Of a DNA stretch of 31,746 bases, positions 23,042 through 29,892 are shown in pieces. Origin of the DNA: an uncultured bacterium (GTDB lineage Bacteria > Actinomycetota > Coriobacteriia > Coriobacteriales > Coriobacteriaceae); contig CAJMPY010000027.1 in assembly GCA_905215385.1 (NCBI GenBank), positions 1 to 31,746 of the forward strand, given 5' to 3'. The notes below the pieces were generated by a model that searched no databases, had not been told where the DNA came from, and worked only from the letters and a program-made list of their open reading frames with translations. Both the position numbers and the translations under genes were made by a program. Position 1 is the stretch's first letter. Each line of letters starts with the position of its first letter.

Positions 23042-23121
23042 GTGCGGCGCCCGTCCGGTTTACATCGGGCGGGCGCGGGTATGATACGCGCAATTGCGCA
23101 AGCGTCACCAAGGAGGCGGCG
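23042..23121 (+). promoter_or_regulatory. Spacer between the ligase and racemase genes with hairpin and -10-like box
   Basis: GCGCCCGTCCG and CGGGCGGGCGC form an 11-bp stem with one G-U pair around GTTTACAT, and TATGAT follows. TTTACA to TATGAT has a 15-nt spacing, so a weak internal promoter is possible. The racemase SD is AGGAGG at 23111-23116. Confidence 0.35.
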
Positions 23122-23868
23122 ATGGAAAAGCTGGGAGTTATCGGCGGCATGGGCGCCGAGGCCACGTCGTATTACTACGACCAGGTGGTGCGCCATACGG
23201 CTGCTGCCTGCGATCAGGAACATATCGACATGGTGGTGCTCTCCAAGTCGACCATGCCCGACCGCACGCTTGCCATTAAGACCGGCGAGCATGCCAAGCT
23301 GCTGGCGACCATGAAAGAGTGTGCCCAGGCACTCGAGTCGCTGGGCTGTGCGCACATTGCCATTCCCTGCAACACGTCGCACTACTTCTACGACCAGATC
23401 CAGTCGTTTACGAAGGTGCCGATTATCCACATGCCGCGTGAGTCGGTGCGCTATGCCCTTGCGGGTGCGGTGATGGGGGAGTGCGAGTTCGACCCCAACC
23501 TGAGTATGCCGGCCGAGCCGGTGCACAAGATTGGCATTATGGGCACCGACGGAACCGAGGGCGCGGGCGTCTACGGCCGCGAATGCGAGGCTGCGGGTGT
23601 TGAGGTCGTCTATCCCAGCGAGAAACGTCAGAACGATGTGATGTCGCTTATCTACGATGATGTGAAAGCCGGACGTGAGCCCGATATGGATAAGTTCGAC
23701 CGCGTGATGTGGGAGTTCGCCCGTAGCGGCTGCGACCGTGTCATTCTGGCCTGCACCGAGCTATCGGTGCTGCAGAAGTATCGAGAGATGCCCGAGATCA
23801 CCCTCGATGCCATGGATGTCCTGGTGCGCGAATCCATCATCCGCAGCGGCGCCCCCTACCGCCTCTAG
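23122..23868 (+). CDS. Aspartate racemase family protein
   Basis: 248 residues, start ATG 23122 with AGGAGG 5 nt upstream. Two-Cys PLP-independent racemase: GVIGGMGAEAT at the N-terminus, C83 in IPCNTSHYFYD and C211 in ACTELSVL. It interconverts L- and D-aspartate (glutamate is an alternative). Adjacent to the D-Asp-ligase-like gene 84 nt upstream, as in the Aslfm/Racfm pair, so its likely job is D-Asp supply for the cell-wall cross-bridge. A second unlinked racemase for D-Glu is expected elsewhere. Confidence 0.87.
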   Translation: MEKLGVIGGMGAEATSYYYDQVVRHTAAACDQEHIDMVVLSKSTMPDRTLAIKTGEHAKLLATMKECAQALESLGCAHIAIPCNTSHYFYDQIQSFTKVPIIHMPRESVRYALAGAVMGECEFDPNLSMPAEPVHKIGIMGTDGTEGAGVYGRECEAAGVEVVYPSEKRQNDVMSLIYDDVKAGREPDMDKFDRVMWEFARSGCDRVILACTELSVLQKYREMPEITLDAMDVLVRESIIRSGAPYRL

Positions 23869-23874
23869 CTTCCG

Positions 23875-23895
23875 ACCTGTCAAAAAGGGACAGGT
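23875..23895. repeat. Small palindromic intergenic repeat with ACCTGTC core
   Basis: ACCTGTC (23875-23881) and GACAGGT (23889-23895) are perfect inverted arms around a 7-nt spacer. The core matches the AACCTGTCCC of the repeat at 9902-9948. Confidence 0.55.
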
Positions 23896-23927
23896 TAATT
23901 TTGGTAGGTTTTATCTGATGAAACAGT

Positions 23928-23965
23928 AAAGGCCTCGGCTCGTTTGGTGCGAGCCGAGGCCTTTT
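23928..23965. terminator. Bidirectional terminator between the racemase and ecfT genes
   Basis: A 15-bp perfect stem, AAAGGCCTCGGCTCG (23928-23942) with CGAGCCGAGGCCTTT (23950-23964), then TTTT on the plus side and TTT on the minus side. Confidence 0.93.
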
Positions 23966-23993
23966 GCGTTGGGCGGTTGCTGCCGGTGGCGAA

Positions 23994-24740
23994 CTAGAAC
24001 AGGAAGCCGATGGCGATGAGGGCGATGCTGACGATGAGCACGGCGATGTCCAGGCCCTTGATGGGGTAGCGCTTGTACGAGCTGGCGCGCGTGCGCAGAT
24101 AGAAGCCGCGCTGTTCTGCCGCCAAGGCTGTGGCATCGGTCTTGCCCACGCTCGAGATGAGCAGTGGCACGCACAGTGGCAGCATGAGCTTAAGCTTCTT
24201 GATGGGGTTCTTGGTGTCGTACTCGACGCCGCGTGCGGTCTGCGCTTCCATGATGGCGTTCATCTCCTGACCAAACACCGGCACAAAGCGTAGCGCCGTG
24301 GTAAAGGTGAAGGCATAGCGATACGGCACGTGCAGCACCTCGACGCAGGCGTTGGCAAGGTCGTTGAGCTTGGTCACTATGAGCATGAGGATGAGCGGTA
24401 ACGCCACACCCAGCAGGCGCAGACAGGCCTTCGATCCTGTGATGAGGCCCGTGTCGGTGATAAAGCCCCACACAACGTTGCCATCGCGCATAAAGGCCAG
24501 CTGGAGCACCAGCATGATAAGCGCGAGCGGAATCAGCAACTTGAGCAGCGAGAACAGACGGTCGACGACACCGGCATAGGCACCCAGCGCAAGGGTGAGT
24601 GCCAAAAAGCCCAGCAGCGCCACGTAGGTGTCGGACAGGAAGATGCCGACGATGATGGCGGCGGCGAGGCCCAGTTTGACGACGGGGTTCAGGCGATGCA
24701 GTAGCGTATCGCCCGGCATGTAGTCGATGACGTTAACCAC
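23994..24740 (-). CDS. ecfT: ECF transporter transmembrane component EcfT
   Basis: 248 residues. The start is a GTG at 24740 with AAGGAGA 9 nt upstream; the longer frame from 24773 lacks a site and its first residues are not typical. It overlaps the stop codon of the ATPase gene (GTGGTTAA), so translation is coupled. Four to five hydrophobic segments, then the two EcfT coupling motifs in cytoplasmic helices: ARG (169-171) in MEAQTARGVEY and QRG (210-212) in AAEQRGFYLR. It joins the ATPases to the substrate-binding S protein. Third gene of the set S, A1-A2, T. Confidence 0.92.
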   Translation of the reverse strand: MVNVIDYMPGDTLLHRLNPVVKLGLAAAIIVGIFLSDTYVALLGFLALTLALGAYAGVVDRLFSLLKLLIPLALIMLVLQLAFMRDGNVVWGFITDTGLITGSKACLRLLGVALPLILMLIVTKLNDLANACVEVLHVPYRYAFTFTTALRFVPVFGQEMNAIMEAQTARGVEYDTKNPIKKLKLMLPLCVPLLISSVGKTDATALAAEQRGFYLRTRASSYKRYPIKGLDIAVLIVSIALIAIGFLF

Positions 24741-26484
24741 GGCGGACCATCTCCTTGGTAATTCGAACGACATCGGTGACCTCGCTTACCTGCGCAAAAG
24801 CGGGCGAGACGGAAGATGCCAGACGGCGCGAGAGTTCAATAACCTGGGGAGGCTCCACGTAGGCACGCCGCATGAGATCGATGTTCGAGAATAGCTCGTG
24901 CGTGCGGCCGCGGCCGAGGATGCGACCGTCGGCCATTACTACGATACGCTCGGCAAAATCCGAGACGACTTCCATATCGTGGCAGACCATAATCACGGCG
25001 CAACCGCGCTCGGCCATGGTGCGCACTGTTTCCATGACGGTCATGCACTCGCGGTAATCAAGGCCGCTCGTGGGCTCGTCGAGCACGACGATCTTGGGCT
25101 CAACCACTACGACGGAGGCAAGCGCCACCATTTGTCGCTGGCCGCGCGAAAGCGAGAAAGGTGCCTCATCGGCAGGCAGGCCAAAGCGGTCGATAACAAG
25201 TTGAGCACGACGCAGAGCCTCGGCACGGTCGATGCCGGCAAGCTCCAGGCCAAAAGCGACCTCGTCGAGTACGGTATCCTTGCAGATCTGGCGGTCGGGG
25301 TTTTGGAAGAGGGTTGCGACTTCGCGGGCGATGCGGCTCGTGGGAACGGCCGCGGTATCCAGTCCCGTGACGCGCACGCTGCCCGAGGCGGGCTTGAGCA
25401 GGCCTGTGAGCAGCTTGGTGAGCGTGGTTTTGCCGGCACCGTTTTGGCCGACGATGCCCACGAGCTCGCCGGGATAGAGCGTCAGGTTGAGGTCGTGTAC
25501 GGCGGCGCCGCCATTGGGATAGGCAAACTCAACATGGTCGAAGGTGAGTACGGGTTCGGCGTCCTTGGCATGAGGGCGCAACGACGGTGCATGCGGGGAG
25601 CCGGCGGGCGCCTGGGCTTCGCTGGCCGCGCGTGCGGGGTCGACGATGCCCGAAATCAGGCGCTCGGCCTCATCGACATCCAAGCAAGGGGTACCGCTTA
25701 CCAGGCCATCGGCCTCGAGGCTATTGAAGATACGCGTGACGCGAGGGCAGTCGACGCCGATGGCACGGAGCTCGTCGGTATGCGCGAAGACCTCGTGTGG
25801 CTCGCCCTGCAGCGCGATTTCGCCATGGTTGAGCACGAGCACGCGGTTGCAGTACTCCGAGAGTAGGGCGACCTTTTGCTCAACGACGACGATGGTGATT
25901 CCAAGCGCGCGGTTTGCCTCACGCAGCGTCTCGAAGACCAACGTGGAGCTGGCGGGGTCGAGTGCCGCGGTGGGCTCGTCGAGAACCAAGACGCGCGGAC
26001 GCATGGCGAGGATGGCAGCGATGGCCACCTTTTGCTTCTGTCCGCCCGAGAGGGTGGCGATCTCGCGGTCACGCAGGTCGCTGATGCCGACGGTCTCGAG
26101 CGTTTCACTCACGCGCCGCTCGATCTGGTCGTGGGGAACGCCAAAGTTCTCGAGGCCAAAGAGCATCTCGTCCTCGACGACCGAAGCGACCATCTGCGTG
26201 TCGATATCCTGCAGCACACTGCCGACGATTTGCGACACGTCGGTGAGCGAGGCTTCGCAGGTGTCGTGGCCGTCTACCATGACGGCCCCAAAGAACGTGC
26301 CGGTGTAGTGGTGGGGCACGGCACCCGACAGGCAGGCGGCAAGCGTGGACTTGCCGGCGCCCGAGGGCCCGATGATGCCGATGAAATCTCCCTTGTTCAC
26401 GCTGAGCGAGATGTGGCTGAGCGCCCGCTCGGTCTGCGTGCCATAGGAGAACGAGACATCGTCGACGTTGATGATCGTTTCCAT
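24733..26484 (-). CDS. Fused ECF transporter ATPase EcfA1-EcfA2
   Basis: 583 residues, start ATG 26484 with AAAGG 5 nt upstream. Two complete ABC ATPase domains in one chain. Domain 1: Walker A GPSGAGKST (39-47), LSGGQ (145-149), Walker B LVLDE (166-170). Domain 2: Walker A GQNGAGKTT (346-354), signature LSRGQ (445-449, with Arg replacing Gly), Walker B VVLDE (466-470). A 70-residue Ala/Pro linker separates them. It energises uptake with EcfT. Fusion of the two ATPases is common in Actinobacteria. Here it forms the heart of a dedicated transporter whose S gene is upstream, 212 nt away across a repeat-rich spacer. Confidence 0.93.
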   Translation of the reverse strand: METIINVDDVSFSYGTQTERALSHISLSVNKGDFIGIIGPSGAGKSTLAACLSGAVPHHYTGTFFGAVMVDGHDTCEASLTDVSQIVGSVLQDIDTQMVASVVEDEMLFGLENFGVPHDQIERRVSETLETVGISDLRDREIATLSGGQKQKVAIAAILAMRPRVLVLDEPTAALDPASSTLVFETLREANRALGITIVVVEQKVALLSEYCNRVLVLNHGEIALQGEPHEVFAHTDELRAIGVDCPRVTRIFNSLEADGLVSGTPCLDVDEAERLISGIVDPARAASEAQAPAGSPHAPSLRPHAKDAEPVLTFDHVEFAYPNGGAAVHDLNLTLYPGELVGIVGQNGAGKTTLTKLLTGLLKPASGSVRVTGLDTAAVPTSRIAREVATLFQNPDRQICKDTVLDEVAFGLELAGIDRAEALRRAQLVIDRFGLPADEAPFSLSRGQRQMVALASVVVVEPKIVVLDEPTSGLDYRECMTVMETVRTMAERGCAVIMVCHDMEVVSDFAERIVVMADGRILGRGRTHELFSNIDLMRRAYVEPPQVIELSRRLASSVSPAFAQVSEVTDVVRITKEMVRRG

Positions 26485-26502
26485 GGATACCTTTCATAGT
26501 CA

Positions 26503-26546
26503 TTGGGGACGTTCTTTAATGGCTAGTCGTTTAAGAACGTCCCCAA
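26503..26546. repeat. 14-bp inverted repeat upstream of the ecfA gene
   Basis: TTGGGGACGTTCTT (26503-26516) and AAGAACGTCCCCAA (26533-26546) are perfect inverted arms around a 16-nt spacer. It is followed by ACTGT-TTGGG-ACAGT (26553-26567). Form and position suggest a mobile palindromic element of the same kind as the other intergenic repeats. Confidence 0.65.
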
Positions 26547-26589
26547 GAGTTAACTGTTTGGGACAGTCTTTGCCGGTGGAGCACGGAGA

Positions 26590-26690
26590 CGGCTTTACGA
26601 GGGGCCCCAGGTTGGCGCGAAAGAGGAGCGAAGCGTACTTGGGTACGCGAGCGACGAATGAACGCCAAGATGGGGTGGCTCATAAAGCCG
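26590..26690 (+). ncRNA. Putative structured RNA element, copy B
   Basis: The outer stem CGGCTTTA (26590-26597) pairs with TAAAGCCG (26683-26690), CCCCA (26605-26609) with TGGGG (26671-26675), a GG/GA internal loop, then TTGGCG (26612-26617) with CGCCAA (26663-26668). The apical part has GAAAGAGGAG, a hairpin GCGTAC-TTGG-GTACGC (26633-26648) and CGACGAATGAA. Compared with copy A at 11121-11218, the loop sequences are conserved, while the stems differ yet remain paired. It lies between the ECF S and A genes, in sense opposite to them. Confidence 0.6.
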
Positions 26691-26696
26691 AGCGGG

Positions 26697-27269
26697 TTAG
26701 TTGAGCTTCAGGGCCTTCTGAATGGGCAGATAGAGGGCGCCGACCAGAATGGCGTTAAAGACGGCGGTCATGGCGACGACGGGCAACATGGCGGCGGCGA
26801 GCTCGCCGACCACGCCGAGCATGGCCATCTTGATGACCATGAAGATGGCGCCGGAGACAAAGGTGGTCAGGAAGGTTGCGACAATGGCGATGGCGGGCTT
26901 GACCTGACCGTCCTTGCCGGCGGCGTTGACGATGCCGGCCATGAGCATGGCGGCGATGCCCTCGGCGGCAAAATCGACGAACGGCGAAGTGGTGGTGATC
27001 TGGATCACGGCAGCCGAGATGAGGCCAATGACGAGCGCCTGGCCGATGTTGGGGCGAACGACCAGGATGGTGAGGCAGAAGGCCGAGATGATGAACTCGG
27101 GGCTGATCATGCCGCCCGAGATGCCCGAGATTGCCTTGCCGACGGTGAAGTTGAGGATGAAGCCGGCGGCGAGCAGGATGGCGAGCAGGACGAGGGCGCG
27201 GACATCGAGTTTGCCACGGTCGGCGGTCTGGACGGTGCGGGGCTGGGTGGCGGTGGTGTTCTGAGACAT
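26697..27269 (-). CDS. ECF transporter S component, probable tryptophan-specific (TrpP-like)
   Basis: 190 residues, start ATG 27269 with AAAGGA 8 nt upstream. Basic polar N-terminus, then about five to six hydrophobic segments (from about residue 25: ALVLLAILLAAGFILNFTVG onward), with a loop ISPEFIISAFCLTILVVRPNIGQA and ITTTSPF. The layout is that of small integral S components that bind the substrate with high affinity. The TrpP-like pattern ITTTSPF...GMISP is suggestive, and the Trp leader peptide upstream with its attenuator is strong evidence that the substrate is tryptophan or a tryptophan-related compound. First structural gene of the transporter set. Confidence 0.8.
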   Translation of the reverse strand: MSQNTTATQPRTVQTADRGKLDVRALVLLAILLAAGFILNFTVGKAISGISGGMISPEFIISAFCLTILVVRPNIGQALVIGLISAAVIQITTTSPFVDFAAEGIAAMLMAGIVNAAGKDGQVKPAIAIVATFLTTFVSGAIFMVIKMAMLGVVGELAAAMLPVVAMTAVFNAILVGALYLPIQKALKLN

Positions 27270-27314
27270 GGTGAAAATCCTTTCGGAAGGGGATTGCAAG
27301 AGAAAAGCGGAGGC

Positions 27315-27444
27315 GCGTGATGCGAATGCGATCGGGCTCGAGATAGAAAAAGGCCCCCGGTCGAAACCGGAGGCCTTCCAATCACCTAGAGCGCAAAAAC
27401 AGGCGTGAGGGACTCACTGTCGACCGATCGTATTCGCATCACGC
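27315..27444 (-). promoter_or_regulatory. Tryptophan attenuator region with long inverted repeat
   Basis: Minus-strand signals in order: Trp codons in the leader peptide (27444-27452), a GGCGTGA/TCACGCC hairpin (27445-27439 with 27405-27399), a 7-nt CGGTCGA (27426-27420) able to pair with TCGACCG in the terminator loop and 3' arm (27364-27358), and the terminator (27377-27347). In addition, 21 nt at 27424-27444 are complementary (20 of 21, the rest G-U) to 27315-27335, enclosing the terminator in a longer helix. Stalling at the Trp codons would leave CGGTCGA free to break the terminator; translation to the stop codon would cover it. Confidence 0.7.
27347..27377 (-). terminator. Attenuator terminator
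   Basis: On the minus strand AAGGCCTCCGGT (27377-27366) pairs with ACCGGGGGCCTT (27361-27350), one U-G pair, loop TTCG, followed by a run of T. It lies between the leader peptide and the S-component gene. Confidence 0.92.
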
Positions 27445-27482
27445 CACCACCAGTTGTTGAGAGACTTCATCGTGTTCTTCAT
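27414..27482 (-). CDS. Tryptophan leader peptide
   Basis: A 22-residue frame, too short for ordinary gene calling: MKNTMKSLNNWWW and then RDANTIGRQ, ending in TGA. Three consecutive TGG codons (27452-27444). AAAGGAG lies 8 nt before the ATG at 27482. It is followed by a hairpin series and an intrinsic terminator, the classical amino-acid attenuator design. Such leader peptides sense charged tRNA-Trp. Located 145 nt upstream of the S-component gene and followed by no other gene. Confidence 0.85.
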   Translation of the reverse strand: MKNTMKSLNNWWWRDANTIGRQ

Positions 27483-27540
27483 GTTGGTGGCTCCTTTCGT
27501 GATGCCGTGGCGCGGTCGCACCTAGTTGCTGTTGCGCTGC

Positions 27541-27546
27541 ACTATA
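27541..27546 (-). promoter_or_regulatory. Probable -10 element of the Trp leader transcript
   Basis: On the minus strand TATAGT (27546-27541) lies about 58 nt before the leader peptide ATG, giving a short 5' region. The -35 is not clear. Confidence 0.45.
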
Positions 27547-27568
27547 GCACAGCGAAGTGTGTGCGGGG

Positions 27569-27589
27569 AAATCTTTTTTAAAAAGATTT
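27569..27589. promoter_or_regulatory. 21-bp AT-rich palindrome upstream of the Trp leader promoter
   Basis: AAATCTTTTT-T-AAAAAGATTT is a perfect palindrome with a 1-nt centre. It lies about 22 nt upstream of the -10 element, so it could be a repressor or activator site, or a cryptic terminator from the other strand. Confidence 0.4.
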
Positions 27590-27615
27590 CAGGCGGGTTT
27601 CCCGCCGGTCAAAAG

Positions 27616-27662
27616 AGCGGGCTGAGCGGGCGAGGCTGCCATTGCTGCCTTGCCCGCTCAGC
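27616..27662 (-). terminator. Terminator of the C69 dipeptidase gene
   Basis: On the minus strand GCTGAGCGGGC (27662-27652) pairs perfectly with GCCCGCTCAGC (27631-27621), with an inner AGGC/GCCT; CCGCTCTTTT follows. It begins 7 nt after the stop codon. Confidence 0.85.
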
Positions 27663-27669
27663 TAGGACG

Positions 27670-29595
27670 TTACTCCTTGTTGCGACGGTAGAGGAAGTAA
27701 CCACCGGCGGAGATGACGGCAACGCCAGCGATGGCGAATGCAGCCACCATGCGGCCATCAAAACGATCACCGGTGGTGGGCAGGCCGCCCTTGGTGTTCG
27801 TTTTGTTGGTGGTTACTGTGGTTGTGGTGTCCGACTTGCCAGGCTTCTCAGGCTTGGTGGTGGGCTGCTCGGGCTTAGCGGGCTGCTCGGGGGTGCCGGG
27901 CTGCTCGGGGGTGCCGGGCTGATCCGGGGTGACCGGGTCGGTGGCAAGAGCATCCTTGGCGTAAGTGATGGACACCTTGAGGCCGTTGGTCTCGGTGTTC
28001 AGGTCGCTCGGGGTGAAGGGCTGGTCGAAGTTTCCGGCCTTCTGATAGGCGCGCATCTCCTGGAGCAGGGCCTTGCACTTGACGTAGGTGTTCTCGGTGG
28101 CAGCCTTGCCGGCCTTGTTGGCCAGGGCGGTGCGGCCCTCGGTGGTCGTCTCGGCCAGCATGGCGGCGTCGACTTCCTTGTTCTGTTCGATGAGCTCGTT
28201 CTGGAGTGCATCGAGGTAGGAGCGGACGCTGATACCAAGGGTATCGGGATTCTCAAAGCAGAGGGAGCTGATGTCCATGAGGACGTAGTTGATGGAGTTC
28301 TCGGGCTCCTCGTTGTTCACGATGTCCGTCTCTTTGCAGTGGTCGAAGGAGACGGTCTGGTCGCTGAAATACGGGCTAACCTCGGTAATCAGCGCGGAGT
28401 AGAAGGGGATGGCGACGGAGTACGCGGCGCGGGAGAGCATTTCCCACTGGATTGTTGCAACCTGGGGATCAAGACCGTTGCGAACCTGGAAGACGTGAAT
28501 CTCGGTGTTGCGCTCGGTGCCGATGGCATAGGCACCGTCAGTGTTGGCGTTAAGGCCCGGGGTATTCTCGCCACGGTTACCGAGAGAGCGAATCATCTCA
28601 AAGGTAGTCCAGTCTTTCTTTCCGGGCTGGAAGAACAGCGGCTGCATCTCGTGGACCAAGGCGCCGGTCGTGGCGCGAGCCTCTTCGCGCTCGTCCTTGA
28701 CGATCTCGTAGTCGGTGCCCTCCTGGAGCTCGTTGCCAAAGTAGTTACGGCCCTGGACGTAGCGGGTCCACTGGTGCATACCGGAATTCTGAATGGTCTC
28801 GCCATAGGTTGCGGCGACGTCGAACTTGCCGTCGGTGTACTCGGCAAAGCCCTTCTCCTTAGGCATGGACTCGATGCCCTCGGAGTGCAGGCAGTTCTCG
28901 GGGTCGTTGAGGTCGACATCGTAGTTGAGGTTGCCGATGTTGGGGTTGATCGAGGCGACGTCGTCGGCGAGCTTCATGCCGATCCACTGGTGACCGGAAA
29001 GCGCGGCAAACAGCCAGGTCTCGTTGTTGTCGGCGATGATGATCTGGTCGTTGGAGCAGACGCCCTGCTCGTCAATCAGGCTGCCGAGGAGCTCGACGCC
29101 CTCGCGGGCCGTGGCGCTCTCGCCCAGGATGACGCTGGCGTAGTTGTACTCGCCGATGCCGGTGTTAGTCAGGGGGTCTGCTGTCTCGGCATCTGCATTC
29201 ATACTGGTGCTTAGCGTGGCGGAGCAGGATACGCCCTTCTCGTTGATGCCTGCTTCAGAGTAGGCATCCCAGCGGTTGTCCCACTGGGAGGGATGGTCGC
29301 GTACATAGGTGTAGCGATACGTGGTCTTGGTCGAGGTGTACATGAACGAAGACTCGTCCGAGCTGTACGTATGTCCCGGGCCGTGAGAGGGCTCAATGCC
29401 AAAGTGCTTAAGATAGCGCGGGCCATAGTCCTCGGAACGGCCGTAGTACGTGTTGCCGTCGGCCGTAAGGTTTTTGCCCATGTAGACCTGCGTGCAAGCG
29501 AGTGCAGAGGTCGGCATGGACATGATGGTTGCAGCTCCAAATGCAAGGCCTATACCAAGCTTCTTGAGCGCGTTGACGGGATGAGTTTTACTCAT
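27670..29595 (-). CDS. Secreted C69-family dipeptidase with sortase anchor
   Basis: 641 residues, start ATG 29595 with GGGAGGG about 3 nt upstream. Signal peptide (KKLGIGLAFGAATIMSMPTSALA, cleavage after residue 33) directly before C34, the N-terminal nucleophile of this Ntn-hydrolase family: removal of the signal exposes the active Cys (CTQVYMGKNLTADGNTYYGRSEDYGPR, seen in pieces CTQVYMGKNL and GRSEDYG). EAGINEKGVSCSAT and LADDVASINPNIGN are typical of PepD-type dipeptidases. A Pro/Thr/Glu linker (PEQPGTPEQP, about 545-590) leads to LPTTG (605-609), a hydrophobic segment and RRNKE, so it is covalently fixed to the wall. It would hydrolyse dipeptides outside the cell and feed amino acids to transporters. 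Confidence 0.92.
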   Translation of the reverse strand: MSKTHPVNALKKLGIGLAFGAATIMSMPTSALACTQVYMGKNLTADGNTYYGRSEDYGPRYLKHFGIEPSHGPGHTYSSDESSFMYTSTKTTYRYTYVRDHPSQWDNRWDAYSEAGINEKGVSCSATLSTSMNADAETADPLTNTGIGEYNYASVILGESATAREGVELLGSLIDEQGVCSNDQIIIADNNETWLFAALSGHQWIGMKLADDVASINPNIGNLNYDVDLNDPENCLHSEGIESMPKEKGFAEYTDGKFDVAATYGETIQNSGMHQWTRYVQGRNYFGNELQEGTDYEIVKDEREEARATTGALVHEMQPLFFQPGKKDWTTFEMIRSLGNRGENTPGLNANTDGAYAIGTERNTEIHVFQVRNGLDPQVATIQWEMLSRAAYSVAIPFYSALITEVSPYFSDQTVSFDHCKETDIVNNEEPENSINYVLMDISSLCFENPDTLGISVRSYLDALQNELIEQNKEVDAAMLAETTTEGRTALANKAGKAATENTYVKCKALLQEMRAYQKAGNFDQPFTPSDLNTETNGLKVSITYAKDALATDPVTPDQPGTPEQPGTPEQPAKPEQPTTKPEKPGKSDTTTTVTTNKTNTKGGLPTTGDRFDGRMVAAFAIAGVAVISAGGYFLYRRNKE

Positions 29596-29614
29596 GTTCC
29601 CTCCCAGCGTGCGA

Positions 29615-29638
29615 AAGCCCTCTGTCTCCAGAGGGCTT
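29615..29638 (-). promoter_or_regulatory. Leader hairpin of the C69 dipeptidase gene
   Basis: AAGCCCTCT and AGAGGGCTT form a 9-bp stem with loop GGAGAC (minus strand), ending about 12 nt before the SD. It is a stabilising or regulatory hairpin; the following TTTC is too short for a confident terminator. Confidence 0.4.
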
Positions 29639-29810
29639 CAGCCAATAAATACTCTCCCCAAGCGTAACGAATTCGAAACAATATACATTTATGAAAGATT
29701 TTTACTCGATAAGCGTAGTGAAAAATGCGATGAACGGTTAAATGTACTCATTTACTAGGTAATTCAATCTGCATATCGCCAGCAAATGATGTAGCTAAGT
29801 AAAGTGTCGC

Positions 29811-29862
29811 AAAAAATGATGGACCCCTCGCCGCCACGTTGTGTCATGCCGATGAGGGGTCC
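29811..29862 (-). terminator. Terminator of the small membrane-protein gene
   Basis: On the minus strand GGACCCCTC (29862-29854) pairs perfectly with GAGGGGTCC (29829-29821), long loop, then ATCATTTTTT. Confidence 0.85.
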
Positions 29863-29892
29863 GGGTTTGCGCGTGCTGTGAAAGAGCGGTGG

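Larger units (their letters stand above)
29596..29892. other. AT-rich intergenic region upstream of the dipeptidase gene
   Basis: A 297-nt gene-free region, AT-rich around 29650-29820. It holds the 9-bp leader hairpin AAGCCCTCT/AGAGGGCTT (29615-29638) on the minus strand, just upstream of the dipeptidase ribosome-binding site, and at its far end the terminator of the small gene. TATATT near 29683 is a possible -10 on the minus strand. Confidence 0.4.

Noticed and set aside
24741..24773. ATG at 24773 as the ecfT start
   Set aside because: No ribosome-binding site there, whereas GTG 24740 has AAGGAGA at 9 nt and fits the overlap with the upstream stop codon.
27880..27930. Repeated units in the dipeptidase 3' part (CRISPR-like look)
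   Set aside because: They encode the PEQPGT linker inside a gene and have no spacers.
27526..29214. 562-residue plus-strand open frame opposite the C69 dipeptidase
   Set aside because: Shadow frame; the minus strand has a signal peptide, catalytic Cys and LPTTG.
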